Shown here: piece by piece, positions 1 to 8,997 of the stretch
How positions within the stretch are numbered: position 1 is the stretch's first letter
How the letters are laid out: each line of letters starts with the position of its first letter
Assembly (NCBI RefSeq): GCF_039888675.1
Contig: NZ_JBDQQR010000002.1
Span: forward strand, 534,001-598,000
Direction of reading: 5' to 3'
Source of the DNA: Mesorhizobium sp. CAU 1732
GTDB lineage: Bacteria; Pseudomonadota; Alphaproteobacteria; Rhizobiales; Rhizobiaceae
Length of the DNA stretch: 64,000 nt
Position numbers and translations under genes: made by a program
The notes under the pieces: generated by a model
The model's input: the letters and a program-made list of their open reading frames with translations, nothing else
Database searches by the model: none
What the model was told of the DNA's origin: nothing

Positions 1-1191
1 GCGTTCGGCACAGAACTCGACAAGCAGTATCAGGGCATCGTCCCGCAGGTGACCCGCGACCTGTCCGGCGATGCCGTGCGCATGGGCGACTATCACCGCG
101 ACGTGGCGGACGTCGCCCGCGCGCTTGCCAGGCTGGTTCACGCCGTCCAGAGCAAGGTCGCCAAGGTGCTGTCGGCGCTTCAGATCGGCGACATAACCCG
201 CCAGCGCATCGAGCATGTGCAAGCGGGCCTGACCATCGTCGACGAGATCAGGAGCGACACTGCCTTCCCGCAGGCCGACGCGCAGGCGATCCTCCGTTTG
301 CTTGCCGATCAGACCGAAGACCTACTCGAGGAATTCCACGCGGGATGCCAGGTGGTGACGTCGAGCCTCGCCGGCCTCGCTGCGGATACGAAGGAAATCC
401 TGGCACTCGGCAAAAAGGCGCGGGGCGATGCATCGGGCGGAAGCGAGAGCTTTTTGCGCGCGCTCGAAACCAGCGTCGGTGCCGCTCGCAGGCTCGTGGA
501 CAAGGTGGAGGCATCGGGCGCACGCGCCGACGATGTGAGCCGTTCGGCCGGATCGACCGCGCAGGAACTGATCGACGGCGTCGACAGCATCCGGGCGATC
601 AAGACCGAAATCCAGCACATGGCCATCAACACCAGCCTGCGTTGCAGCCGCATGGGCGAGGCCGGCAAACCCATGAACGTCGTGGCTTCGGAACTGCGCA
701 TCTTCGCGGACCAGATGGAGACCGTGTCTTCGCACATTCTGGGCTGTCTGGATCATCTCAGCGCCCGCGCCAAGGGCCTGTCCGGCGACAATTCCGGGCT
801 CACCCCGCGCATGGGCGAGACGCTCGATGGTGCCCTGTCTCACATACGCCAGTCCGGCGAGGAGATGGCCGGAAACCTGAAGGAACTCGCGATCCGCGGT
901 GATCAGGTCGCAAAGAGCGTCGCGCAGAGTGTCGCCAAGCTCGACTTCACGCGCGAACTCGGCGACGTTCTCGAAGAATGCGCCGTTGCATTGGACACGG
1001 AGGCTGCGGGCCCTGTGTCGGCAGAAGACCGGGTCAGCGGCGATGGACCGTTGCACGGCATCGCCGAGCGCATTTTCGCGACCTACACGATGGCCAGGGA
1101 ACGCGACGTGCACAGGCGCCACTTCGATCAACCGGCGGCGGGTCATGCGCGCGCGGTCACCGCGCCCGACCTCGACGACGTCTTGTTCTAG
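1..1191 (+). CDS. Chemoreceptor-like (methyl-accepting) signalling protein, 5' partial
   Basis: The reading frame is open from the first base, so the N-terminus lies outside the window and 396 residues are visible. The protein is long and helical. At about residues 200-240 it has a segment (MAINTSLRCSRMGEAGKP, then VVASELRIFADQM) that matches the hairpin tip of methyl-accepting chemotaxis proteins, where the usual form is LNAAIEAARAGEAGKGF...VVASEVR. No membrane segment is visible, so the visible part looks cytoplasmic. The tip is degenerate (TSLRCSR instead of AAIEAAR), so coupling to CheW/CheA is uncertain. It converges on an HD-GYP response regulator. Family assignment is by motif; the stimulus is unknown. 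Confidence 0.7.
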   Translation, partial: AFGTELDKQYQGIVPQVTRDLSGDAVRMGDYHRDVADVARALARLVHAVQSKVAKVLSALQIGDITRQRIEHVQAGLTIVDEIRSDTAFPQADAQAILRLLADQTEDLLEEFHAGCQVVTSSLAGLAADTKEILALGKKARGDASGGSESFLRALETSVGAARRLVDKVEASGARADDVSRSAGSTAQELIDGVDSIRAIKTEIQHMAINTSLRCSRMGEAGKPMNVVASELRIFADQMETVSSHILGCLDHLSARAKGLSGDNSGLTPRMGETLDGALSHIRQSGEEMAGNLKELAIRGDQVAKSVAQSVAKLDFTRELGDVLEECAVALDTEAAGPVSAEDRVSGDGPLHGIAERIFATYTMARERDVHRRHFDQPAAGHARAVTAPDLDDVLF

Positions 1192-1237
1192 CAAGGACCG
1201 GCATGGGCGGCGCGGCCGCCCGCCTCACCGCTGACGA

Positions 1238-2290
1238 TCACGCGACCTGCTGGGCCGGGTGGTTCGTCACTGCCTCGAACAGGGGCCGGATGTCCGGCCA
1301 CTTCGCCTTGAACGCCTCCACGCAGGCCGGGTCGAAATGCGTGCCGCTGCAACGCAGGATCTCGTCATAGGCATCCTGTATCGGCCATGCACGCTTGTAG
1401 GGCCGCTCCGAGCAAAGCGCGTCCAGCACGTCGGCAATCGCGACGATGCGCCCTTCCATGGGGATCGCCTCGCCCGCCAGACTGGCGGGATATCCGCTGC
1501 CGTCCCACTTTTCGTGATGCGAGGCGGCGACCGTCGCCGCCATCCTGATCAGGTCCGACGAACCGCCTTCCAGGATCCGGCAGCCATATTCGACATGGCG
1601 GCGCATCGTCTCCACCTCGTCCTGCGTCAGCCGCCCCGGCTTTTGCAGGATGGCATCCGAAATCCCGATCTTGCCGATATCGTGGAGCGGAGCAGCGAGA
1701 TAGAGGATGCGCGCGCGCTCTTCCGCGAAGCCCATTCCCTCCGCGATCAGGCGCGACACCGTCGCGACGCGCGAGACGTGTTCACCCGTTGTCCCGTCGC
1801 GATATTCGATCGCGCGCGACAGCCGCCAGATCACCTCTTCCTCGCGATCCATGATGTGCCGCGTGGCGGCATCGACCTCGCGCGCAAGCATCCGCGCACG
1901 CTCCGCGAGCTCAAGCTGTGCCCGGCGCAGCGCAAGCAGGTTGCGAACCCGTGCCTGGAGTTCGATCCAATCGAAAGGCTTGTTCAGGAAGTCCGTCGCC
2001 CCGACCTCGATCGCATGCAGACGCAGCTTCTGGTCCTCATCCGACGTGATCATGATGATGGGGACGAGACGGTAGGGTTCGCTCGCCCGCAGCGCGGCGA
2101 TGAAATCGACGCCGTTCATCTTCGGCATCACGTAATCGACGAGCAGAAGGTCGAACTGGCTATCGGCACAAAGCCTCATGGCAATCTCGGCGCTGAGGCA
2201 TGTCTCCACCGCGCAGTCGCCAAGCTGTGCAACCACGCCGGCAATAGCCGCAAGACTGGAGCGACTATCGTCGACAACGAGTACTTTCAC
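1238..2290 (-). CDS. Response regulator with HD-GYP domain (RpfG-like c-di-GMP phosphodiesterase)
   Basis: A 350-residue protein. The N-terminal receiver domain has the acidic pair D7-D8, phospho-acceptor D52 (in LLLVDYVMPKMNG) and K104 (NKPF). A helical linker follows, and then an HD-GYP domain with HD at 203-204 (HDIGKIG) and HHEKWDGSGYP at about 258-268. HD-GYP proteins hydrolyse cyclic di-GMP, so it probably turns a phosphorylation signal into a lower c-di-GMP level. The start is taken as GTG at 2290, giving the usual receiver opening VKVLVVDD with a GAGG ribosome site just upstream; an ATG 24 nt further upstream only adds a basic stretch. No sensor kinase is adjacent. Confidence 0.9.
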   Translation of the reverse strand: MKVLVVDDSRSSLAAIAGVVAQLGDCAVETCLSAEIAMRLCADSQFDLLLVDYVMPKMNGVDFIAALRASEPYRLVPIIMITSDEDQKLRLHAIEVGATDFLNKPFDWIELQARVRNLLALRRAQLELAERARMLAREVDAATRHIMDREEEVIWRLSRAIEYRDGTTGEHVSRVATVSRLIAEGMGFAEERARILYLAAPLHDIGKIGISDAILQKPGRLTQDEVETMRRHVEYGCRILEGGSSDLIRMAATVAASHHEKWDGSGYPASLAGEAIPMEGRIVAIADVLDALCSERPYKRAWPIQDAYDEILRCSGTHFDPACVEAFKAKWPDIRPLFEAVTNHPAQQVA

Positions 2291-2793
2291 CGAACACCTC
2301 GCAGGAGCGCGCAATCAACTCACGGCGTATACCTTATCCATTGCATGTGTTTCCCAGAGGTAACTTTCGGCATCAATTCTCGCTCTTTGCGGTTCAATCG
2401 TGAAAAATAAGGTGCGGGATATGGCGCGCGACAGCACGTTGGAGGCCTCTCGATGGCACCCTGTTCGCCGATCGACACACAAGATCGGACATTCACCAAC
2501 CCCGATCGTGAAATTTTCAGCGGGTGGATGGCACCCTCACCGGTTGGATATGTTGCCATTGACTGCCGGATTGTCTATGGGGCGATTGGGGGCGAAATCG
2601 ACGGATTATCCGGTAGCCATGCACCCGTACGGGTTGTCACAGCCGACCTGCCATAGACGGCCAACGGCCGCTGGGCATTTGCTATGGAACTTGAAGACCG
2701 CTCAGGTCTTAAGTGCGAAGTCCGGCCGTGAGGTGGACTTGTGAACGTGTTCCACAGGCATCACAGGATAACGACGCGAATGGCTGCGTGAGC
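2291..2793. other. Non-coding intergenic region upstream of the polysaccharide locus
   Basis: About 500 nt between the divergent HD-GYP regulator and the WbpM-type gene. I see no convincing coding sequence: the short open frames here have no ribosome sites and no recognisable protein. A small dyad, AAGACC-gctca-GGTCTT (2694-2710), lies about 85 nt before the start of the downstream gene and could be an operator or attenuator. The region probably carries the promoters for both flanking genes, but I cannot name a -35/-10 pair with confidence. Confidence 0.5.
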
Positions 2794-4683
2794 ATGACGA
2801 AGTTCCCCGTAGTTCCGTCGCTATCGAGGCTTCGCGACCAGATTTCGGCGGGCGGGCGCGCGCCCAAGCGTTTGGCCCTGATCATCTTCGACGCGACAGC
2901 CCTGACGTTCGTTTGCTGGCTCAGCTTCACGCTGCGTCTTGGCCACACATTCGTGCCGAATGCGGGTCAGACCGCGATCATACTGGCGGCGCCCGCGCTT
3001 GCCATTCCCATCTTTGCCCGCATGGGCCTGTACCGGGCGGTGCTGCGCTACCTTCCGGACCGCGCGGTCTGGACGATCGTTCAGGTCGTCAGTCTCGCGG
3101 TGCTGGGCTGGGTGGCACTCGCCTTCCTGACCGCGATGACCGGAGCACCCGGCGTGCCGCGCTCCGTGCCGGCGATCTACTGGATGCTGTCGCTCCTCGT
3201 GATCACCGGAAGCCGTTTCGGTGCGAAGTGGCTGCTGTGGCGCAACCCGTGGCGCACGGATGAACGCGTCAAGACACTGATCTACGGGACCGGCGACGCC
3301 GCCACCCAGCTTGCGGACGCGCTGCGTTCGTCGGGCGGGCGCGACGTAGCGGGATTCATCAGCAAGGACGCGTCCCTCTACGGACTCGACATGATGGGAA
3401 TCCGGGTCTACCCGCCTGCCGAATTGAGGCGTCTCGTCACCAACATAGGCATCGACGAGATCATCATCACGACGCCTTCGGTCGGCGGCGCCAGCGGGCG
3501 CGCGCTGATGGCGGAGTTGAGTTCCCTGCCGGTCAATGTGCGCATCCTGCCTCCGATCGCCGATCTGGCCGAGGGCAAATATCTGGTCAGTCACGTTCGC
3601 GATATCGACATCGACGATCTGCTCGGGCGCTCGCCGGTGCCGGCCGACCCTGCTCTCCTGCGCGCCATGATCCATGGCCGCTCGATCCTCGTCACCGGCG
3701 CTGCAGGATCGATCGGCTCCGCGCTCTGCCGCATCATCGCGCGGCTGCAACCGGCGCGGCTTGTCCTTCTGGAAACGAACGAGCACGGCCTCTACCAGAT
3801 CGACCGAGAATTGCGGCAGGACGCGGCGTTTCCGATCGTTCCGGTGCTCGGGTCGATCGGCGACTCCAGGCTGGTTCAGCGCCTGCTCGCCGGCAATGCC
3901 GTCGAGACCATCTATCACTGCGCCGCCTACAAGCATGTCCACCTCGTGGAGGCCAACAGTCTGGAGGGCATCCGCAACAACGTGCTGGGCACCCAGGTGC
4001 TCGCGGAAGCGGCCGTCGAGGCGCGGGTTCCCAACTTCATCCTGATTTCGTCCGACAAGGCCGTGCGGCCCGCAAGCGTGATGGGCGCGACCAAGCGCTG
4101 GGCCGAGAAGATCGTGCGCTTTCACGGCACGAAGCCGTTGGCCGATCCCTTCACGCGCAACTATGCGTGCGTGCGTTTCGGCAACGTCATCGGCTCCAGC
4201 GGGTCCGTTGTGCCACTCTTCAAGGAGCAGATCGCTTCGGGCGGGCCCGTCACCATCACGGACGAGAAGATGACGCGCTACTTCATGTCCGTCCGCGAGG
4301 CGGCCGAATTGATCGTGCAGGCGGGCGGCCTGTCGCAGAGCGGCGATATCCTGCTTCTCGAAATGGGCGAGCCTATCAGCATCCGCGATCTTGCGCAGGA
4401 CATGGTGGCGCTGGCCGGCCTGACCGTGCGTGACGCACGCCATCCCGAAGGCGACATCGAGATCGTCACCATCGGAATGCGCGAAGGCGAAAAGCTGCAC
4501 GAGGAATTGTTCTATGATCCCACGGGGGTCAGCGCGACGGCGCATCCAAAGATCCTACGCGCCAAGCGTCAGAACGGCGGCCACAGCAGCGTGCCGGACA
4601 TGATGGCCGACCTGCGCGCCGCCATGGATGCCATGGATTCCGATGCAACGGTGAACGTGCTCTTCAAGCACACCGAGCAGTGA
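2794..4683 (+). CDS. Membrane-bound UDP-GlcNAc 4,6-dehydratase, WbpM/PglF/CapD family
   Basis: A 629-residue protein with the full WbpM architecture: about four N-terminal membrane helices (residues ~15-125), a Rossmann CoA-binding-like domain (~140-260) and a C-terminal short-chain dehydrogenase domain. The NAD(P) motif TGAAGSIGS is at 301-309. The active-site stretch S420-D421-K422 followed by M430-GAT-K434 shows the family hallmark in which Met replaces the usual SDR tyrosine. The family makes UDP-4-keto-6-deoxy-GlcNAc, the precursor of QuiNAc, FucNAc or bacillosamine-type sugars. The start is ATG 2794; GTG 2788 is also possible because neither has a strong ribosome site. Its stop overlaps the start of the next gene (TGATG), which suggests coupled translation and a shared pathway. 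Confidence 0.88.
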   Translation: MTKFPVVPSLSRLRDQISAGGRAPKRLALIIFDATALTFVCWLSFTLRLGHTFVPNAGQTAIILAAPALAIPIFARMGLYRAVLRYLPDRAVWTIVQVVSLAVLGWVALAFLTAMTGAPGVPRSVPAIYWMLSLLVITGSRFGAKWLLWRNPWRTDERVKTLIYGTGDAATQLADALRSSGGRDVAGFISKDASLYGLDMMGIRVYPPAELRRLVTNIGIDEIIITTPSVGGASGRALMAELSSLPVNVRILPPIADLAEGKYLVSHVRDIDIDDLLGRSPVPADPALLRAMIHGRSILVTGAAGSIGSALCRIIARLQPARLVLLETNEHGLYQIDRELRQDAAFPIVPVLGSIGDSRLVQRLLAGNAVETIYHCAAYKHVHLVEANSLEGIRNNVLGTQVLAEAAVEARVPNFILISSDKAVRPASVMGATKRWAEKIVRFHGTKPLADPFTRNYACVRFGNVIGSSGSVVPLFKEQIASGGPVTITDEKMTRYFMSVREAAELIVQAGGLSQSGDILLLEMGEPISIRDLAQDMVALAGLTVRDARHPEGDIEIVTIGMREGEKLHEELFYDPTGVSATAHPKILRAKRQNGGHSSVPDMMADLRAAMDAMDSDATVNVLFKHTEQ

Positions 4684-5633
4684 TGACCCGCGCCGTTCTG
4701 GTGACCGGCGCTTATGGTTTCATCGGCAGTGCGGTCACGCGCCGTCTCACCGATGCCGGGTGGACCGTGAAGGCGGCGACGCGTGATCCCGGTCGTCACC
4801 CCTCGACGCTTTCCGCGCCCGTTCGCCTGCCCGACCTCGAGGCTGACCCTGTCGCCTGGGACGCGCTTCTGGATGGCGTCGATCACGTGGTGCATTGCGC
4901 GGGCATCGCGCAAGCCTCGGACGCCCTGTCCGATGCCGACTATCGCGCAGCCAATGTCGATCTTACGGAAACCCTCGCGAAGGCAGCCTTGCGCCGCAGC
5001 AAAGGTCGCTTCATCTTCCTGTCCTCGATACGGGCCGTGACCGGCCCGGTCGCTCCGGGCGTCATCGACGACACGACGCCCCCTGCACCGAGCGATGCCT
5101 ATGGCCGCTCCAAGCTTGAGGCGGAGCGGGCGCTTCGAGCCATGTTCGCGGGCGACGACGCGAAACGTCTGGTCATCTTCCAGCCGGTTCCCGTCTATGG
5201 CAACGAAGCGCGCGGCAATCTGCACGCGCTGCTGCGCCTCGCGTCCCTGCCGATACCGCTCCCGATCGGGCGGCTGACCGCGAAACGGTCGCTGCTCCAC
5301 GTCGAAGCGCTCGGAGGTGCGGTCCTGCACATGCTGGACCAGCCTGACGTGGAAGGCGGCATCTACACGATCTGCGACAGCAAACCGCTGTCGATTGCCG
5401 AGATCGTTGCGGCCTTCCGCATGGGACAGGGGCGCAAGCCACGCATTCTCGCCGTTCCGCCGTCGATCCTGAGCAGCGCCTTGACGCTGCTGGGCAAGGG
5501 TGCGCTGTGGCAGCAGCTTTCCGGCGCGCTCGTGGCCGATGCATCGCGCCTCGAACGAACGGGGTGGACGCCGACCGACGACACCGTGCAACGTCTCTCC
5601 GCGCTGGCTGCCGCACCGCACAGCGCCGACTGA
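4683..5633 (+). CDS. NAD-dependent epimerase/reductase, WbpV/WreQ-like SDR
   Basis: A 316-residue extended SDR. The nucleotide-binding motif TGAYGFIGS lies near the N-terminus, the catalytic serine is in LSSIRAV, and Y140-GRS-K144 forms the YxxxK pair. It begins at ATG 4683, sharing one base with the stop of the preceding WbpM-type dehydratase. In Pseudomonas (WbpM-WbpV) and Rhizobium etli (WreV-WreQ) such a pair makes UDP-QuiNAc: the dehydratase yields the 4-keto sugar and the second enzyme reduces C4. Sequence style and context fit this role, but a UDP-sugar 4-epimerase function cannot be excluded from motifs alone. A hairpin lies 12 nt after the stop. Confidence 0.75.
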   Translation: MTRAVLVTGAYGFIGSAVTRRLTDAGWTVKAATRDPGRHPSTLSAPVRLPDLEADPVAWDALLDGVDHVVHCAGIAQASDALSDADYRAANVDLTETLAKAALRRSKGRFIFLSSIRAVTGPVAPGVIDDTTPPAPSDAYGRSKLEAERALRAMFAGDDAKRLVIFQPVPVYGNEARGNLHALLRLASLPIPLPIGRLTAKRSLLHVEALGGAVLHMLDQPDVEGGIYTICDSKPLSIAEIVAAFRMGQGRKPRILAVPPSILSSALTLLGKGALWQQLSGALVADASRLERTGWTPTDDTVQRLSALAAAPHSAD

Positions 5634-5645
5634 ACAGCAACGGCC

Positions 5646-5673
5646 GCCGCATCATCCAATTGAATGATGCGGC
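5646..5673 (+). terminator. Hairpin after the epimerase gene (terminator-like, no U-tract)
   Basis: A perfect 10-bp inverted repeat, GCCGCATCAT (5646-5655) and ATGATGCGGC (5664-5673), with an 8-nt loop, starts 12 nt after the stop of the preceding gene. No T-run follows, so it may be a weak or Rho-assisted terminator, an mRNA 3'-end stabiliser, or an operator in the AT-rich region ahead of the type I secretion genes. Confidence 0.35.
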
Positions 5674-5868
5674 ATCACTGATTGTCGTATACGATATCAA
5701 CGTCGCATCATATTGGTCTGTGGGTAGCGGCCACATAGGCGATGCGCTGATTTTTCGGCACCGAACCGCAAATTGAATGCACTGGACTTTTGTCGATTCT
5801 AGACTTCAATTCCCAGATCGGGCTTGGGCGATATGCACTGTCCGCCGGGGTTTCAGGGGAGTGCTCAG

Positions 5869-7620
5869 TTGAAGACAGGGATCCGCCCGCTCGTAATCCG
5901 CAGCGTGATCGAGATCGGTATCTTCTCCGCCGTCGTCAATCTGCTGCTGCTGGTTCCGCCACTCTACCTCTTGCAGGTCTATGATCGCGTCCTGCCTTCC
6001 AGCAGCCTCAGCACGCTGATCTACCTGTCGCTTATCGCGCTTGGCGCGCTGGCCGTGCTGGGGCTTCTGGAGATCGCGCGCAGCCTCTATGCCGGCCGGG
6101 TCGCTTCGCGCCTTGCGGTCAAGCTTGGCCCGCAGGCCTTCGTCGTGGCGATGAACGGCGCGCGCGCCGGCTTCGGCGACGTCCAGCCACTGCGTGACCT
6201 TTCTGTGGTGCGAAGCTTCGTCGCCTCGCGCGCACTGACCTTCCTGTTCGATCTGCCGTTCGGGCCGCTGTTCATCGCGATCATGTACCTGATCCACCCG
6301 CTCCTGTTCCTGATCACACTGGGCGGCGGGGTGGTGATGGTGGCGATCGCAATCCTGAACCAGATGGCCACCAGCCGCAGGGACCGCGAGGCGTCCGAGG
6401 CGCTTTCCGGTGCGACCAACTCGGCGCAGACCTTCGCGCGAAATTTCGAGACCGTGCGTGCGTTGGGCATGACCGACAACGCGATGGAACGCTGGGGCTC
6501 GCTTTATGGCGACTCGCTCAACGCGACCGACGGCGTCGGACGCATCAACGGCATCTTCAGCGGCATCTCACGCACCGTGCGCATGGTCCTGCAACTGCTC
6601 ATCCTGTGCGGCGGCGCCTATCTCGTCCTCCAGCAGGAGATCACCGCGGGCATGATCTTCGCCTCCGCGATCATCTCGGGACGCGCCCTCCAGCCGCTCG
6701 ACCAGATCATCGGAAGCTGGCAGCAGATCATCGAGGCCGGTCGCTCGTGGAAAAGGCTGTCGTCGCTCGAAGGATTGGCCGACGAGGAACGCTTCGAGCT
6801 TCCGGCGCCGAAGGGCCGCGTCTCGGGCGAGAACATCGTCTACTACCCGCCCGGCGCGGACGCGGCCACCGAGCCTGTCATTCGCCGCTTGAGCTTCATC
6901 ATCGAGGCAGGCGAGACCGTCGCGATGATCGGACCGAGCCAGGCCGGCAAGTCGACGCTCGCGCGCATCATCGTCGGCGCGATCCGGCCCCGATCGGGCG
7001 TGCTGCGCATCGACGGCGCGGACATCGCCACATGGGATCCGGATTCGCTCGGCAAACATCTCGGATACCTGTCGCAGGAAGTGGAATTGTTCCCCGGCAC
7101 GATCGCCGAGAACATCGCACGCTTCGATCCCGATGCGCGTGAGGAAGACGTCATCGCGGCGGCACGGATGGCGCATGTCCACGATCTGATCCTCGGCCAG
7201 AAAAGTGGCTACGGCACGCAGATCGGTCCGGGTGGCGTCAGGCTTTCGGGCGGCGAACGCCAGCGCATCGGGCTTGCGCGCGCCTTCTACGGCGATCCGC
7301 GCCTCATCGTTCTCGACGAGCCGAACGCCAGTCTCGACAATGAGGGCGAGGCGGCGCTCGAGAGCGCCATGCGGAAGGCCAAGGAGCGCGGCACGACGGT
7401 GATCATCATCACCCACCGCCCCACGATCGCATCGGGGTGCGACCGGATCATGATGCTGCGCGCCGGCCAGATCGAACTCTACGGTCCGACCGCCGAGGTG
7501 CTTCAGCGCCTGCAGCAGGGGGCCGGCGCGACCCAGCAACCGGCGCCCCCGACGAAACCTCAACCCGGCAATGTCACTGCGACCTTTGGCAACACGATCC
7601 GTGCGGGTGGCCAGACATGA
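5869..7620 (+). CDS. Type I secretion system permease/ATPase (PrtD family)
   Basis: A 583-residue fused ABC exporter half: six membrane helices in about residues 10-290, beginning with the PrtD-type signature [19 protein letters not shown], then an ATPase domain with Walker [10 protein letters not shown] (about 355), signature LSGGERQR (about 459) and Walker B LIVLDEP. PrtD proteins sit in the inner membrane and power protein export straight to the outside with an HlyD adaptor and an outer-membrane TolC. The start is taken as TTG 5869 because AGGGGAG lies 8 nt upstream; ATG 5833 and TTG 5824 are in frame but lack a good site. It overlaps the HlyD gene by 4 nt. No RTX-type substrate or TolC is in the window. 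Confidence 0.88.
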   Translation: MKTGIRPLVIRSVIEIGIFSAVVNLLLLVPPLYLLQVYDRVLPSSSLSTLIYLSLIALGALAVLGLLEIARSLYAGRVASRLAVKLGPQAFVVAMNGARAGFGDVQPLRDLSVVRSFVASRALTFLFDLPFGPLFIAIMYLIHPLLFLITLGGGVVMVAIAILNQMATSRRDREASEALSGATNSAQTFARNFETVRALGMTDNAMERWGSLYGDSLNATDGVGRINGIFSGISRTVRMVLQLLILCGGAYLVLQQEITAGMIFASAIISGRALQPLDQIIGSWQQIIEAGRSWKRLSSLEGLADEERFELPAPKGRVSGENIVYYPPGADAATEPVIRRLSFIIEAGETVAMIGPSQAGKSTLARIIVGAIRPRSGVLRIDGADIATWDPDSLGKHLGYLSQEVELFPGTIAENIARFDPDAREEDVIAAARMAHVHDLILGQKSGYGTQIGPGGVRLSGGERQRIGLARAFYGDPRLIVLDEPNASLDNEGEAALESAMRKAKERGTTVIIITHRPTIASGCDRIMMLRAGQIELYGPTAEVLQRLQQGAGATQQPAPPTKPQPGNVTATFGNTIRAGGQT

Positions 7621-8942
7621 AGACGAGCGAGACCGGCTACAAATGGCAGAAGCGGATCGCGACCCGCACCGGCGGCGTTGCGATACTGGGCTATGTGACC
7701 ATCGCCCTGTTCGGCGGCGGGTTCGGTGTGTGGGCGGCCACGGCGCCGCTGGCGGGCGCGGCGATCGCGCCGGGTGTCGTCGCCGTCGCGGGCCAGAACA
7801 TCATGATCCAGCACCAGGAAGGCGGCACCATCACCAAGATCAACTTCCGCGAAGGCGAGACGGTTCGTGAGGGCGACGCGCTCTTCGCGGTCGATTCGAC
7901 GATGACGCGGGCGCAGCTCAACCGCCTGGTGAGGCAGTTCGTCGCCCAGCGTGCGAAGGCCGTGCGCCTGGAAGCCGAGCGCGACGGCCTCGACCGGCTG
8001 ACGATGCCCGACGACATCGCCCGCTTCGGGGACGGCTTCGGCCATGAAGACATTTTCCATGAGCAGGAAAAGGAATTCACCGCCCGCCTGTCGCGATACC
8101 GCGCCGAAGCCGAGATCCTCGTGCAGCGCAAGCTGGCGCTCGACGAATCCATCAAGGGTCTTCGCGCCCAGAAGACCGCGTTCGAGGAGCAGATCGCGAT
8201 CGTCAAGGATGAGACACAACGCAAATCCGACCTGCTCGACCGGGGCCTGACCAACCGTTCGGAATATTCCGAACTGCTCCGTGCCGGCGCGTCGCTGCTC
8301 GGACAGGCCGGCTCGATCGAGGCGCAGATCGCCAGCACGATCACGCAGCTTGCCGAAGCGGGCCAGCAGACCGAACGCCTCACCACGAGCCGCGTCGAGG
8401 AAGCCGTCGGCGAGTTGAACGAAGTGCGCACCGCCCTCTTCGACCTCGAAGAACAGATCGTCGCCGCTCAGGCGGCGGTGGCGCGCTCCGTCGTCCACGC
8501 GCCGACCGATGGCGTGGTCGTGCGCATGCATCACAACTCGCGCGACGGTGTCGTGAGGCCGGGCGAAGTCGTGATGGAACTCTTGCCCACGACCAGCGAA
8601 CTGATCGTGCAGGCGCAGGTGTCTCCGCAGGATATCGACAAGATCCATATCGGCCAGCCGGCGAAGATGATGTTCAGCGCGCTCAACCAGCGCACGACCC
8701 CGCAGGTCGCCGGCGAGGTCTTCTATGTCTCCGCCGACCGGCTTGTCGATCAGCGGACCGAAATGCCGTATTACACGGTCAGGCTCAGGATTGCGGGCGC
8801 CCTCCCGGACGAGATCAAGCCCGAGCAGGTCTATCCCGGCATGCCTGTCGAAAGCTTCATCTCGACCGACGAGCGAACCTTCGTCTCCTATCTGGCACGC
8901 CCGATCATGGATTCGTTCCAGAAGGCGTTCCGCGAGGAATAG
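7617..8942 (+). CDS. Type I secretion periplasmic adaptor, HlyD/PrtE family
   Basis: A 441-residue membrane-fusion protein: a short cytoplasmic N-terminus, one membrane segment (about residues 20-48), a biotinyl/lipoyl-like half ([31 protein letters not shown]), a long coiled coil (about 95-290), the second lipoyl half ([12 protein letters not shown]) and a C-terminal beta-barrel domain ([17 protein letters not shown]). The adaptor links the inner-membrane ABC ATPase to TolC. Its ATG overlaps the ATPase stop (ATGA), so the two are translated together. The substrate is unknown; the next gene, convergent, is a DUF2793 protein. Confidence 0.9.
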   Translation: MKTSETGYKWQKRIATRTGGVAILGYVTIALFGGGFGVWAATAPLAGAAIAPGVVAVAGQNIMIQHQEGGTITKINFREGETVREGDALFAVDSTMTRAQLNRLVRQFVAQRAKAVRLEAERDGLDRLTMPDDIARFGDGFGHEDIFHEQEKEFTARLSRYRAEAEILVQRKLALDESIKGLRAQKTAFEEQIAIVKDETQRKSDLLDRGLTNRSEYSELLRAGASLLGQAGSIEAQIASTITQLAEAGQQTERLTTSRVEEAVGELNEVRTALFDLEEQIVAAQAAVARSVVHAPTDGVVVRMHHNSRDGVVRPGEVVMELLPTTSELIVQAQVSPQDIDKIHIGQPAKMMFSALNQRTTPQVAGEVFYVSADRLVDQRTEMPYYTVRLRIAGALPDEIKPEQVYPGMPVESFISTDERTFVSYLARPIMDSFQKAFREE

Positions 8943-8997
8943 CTGCCTGAACGCCGTCCGGAGCGTCGCGGCATGCGGCGCTCCGTGGAGGTGGACC

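Noticed and set aside
1205..1221. GGGCGG-cgcgg-CCGCCC dyad between the first two genes
   Set aside because: Only 6 bp in GC-rich DNA and no T-run; too weak to call a terminator.
2400..2744. Short plus-strand frames ahead of the WbpM-type gene
   Set aside because: No ribosome sites, no family features, and they overlap each other in different frames.
2821..4545. Minus-strand frame opposite the WbpM-type gene
   Set aside because: Product is Arg/His/Asp-rich without motifs, typical for an antisense frame in high-GC DNA.
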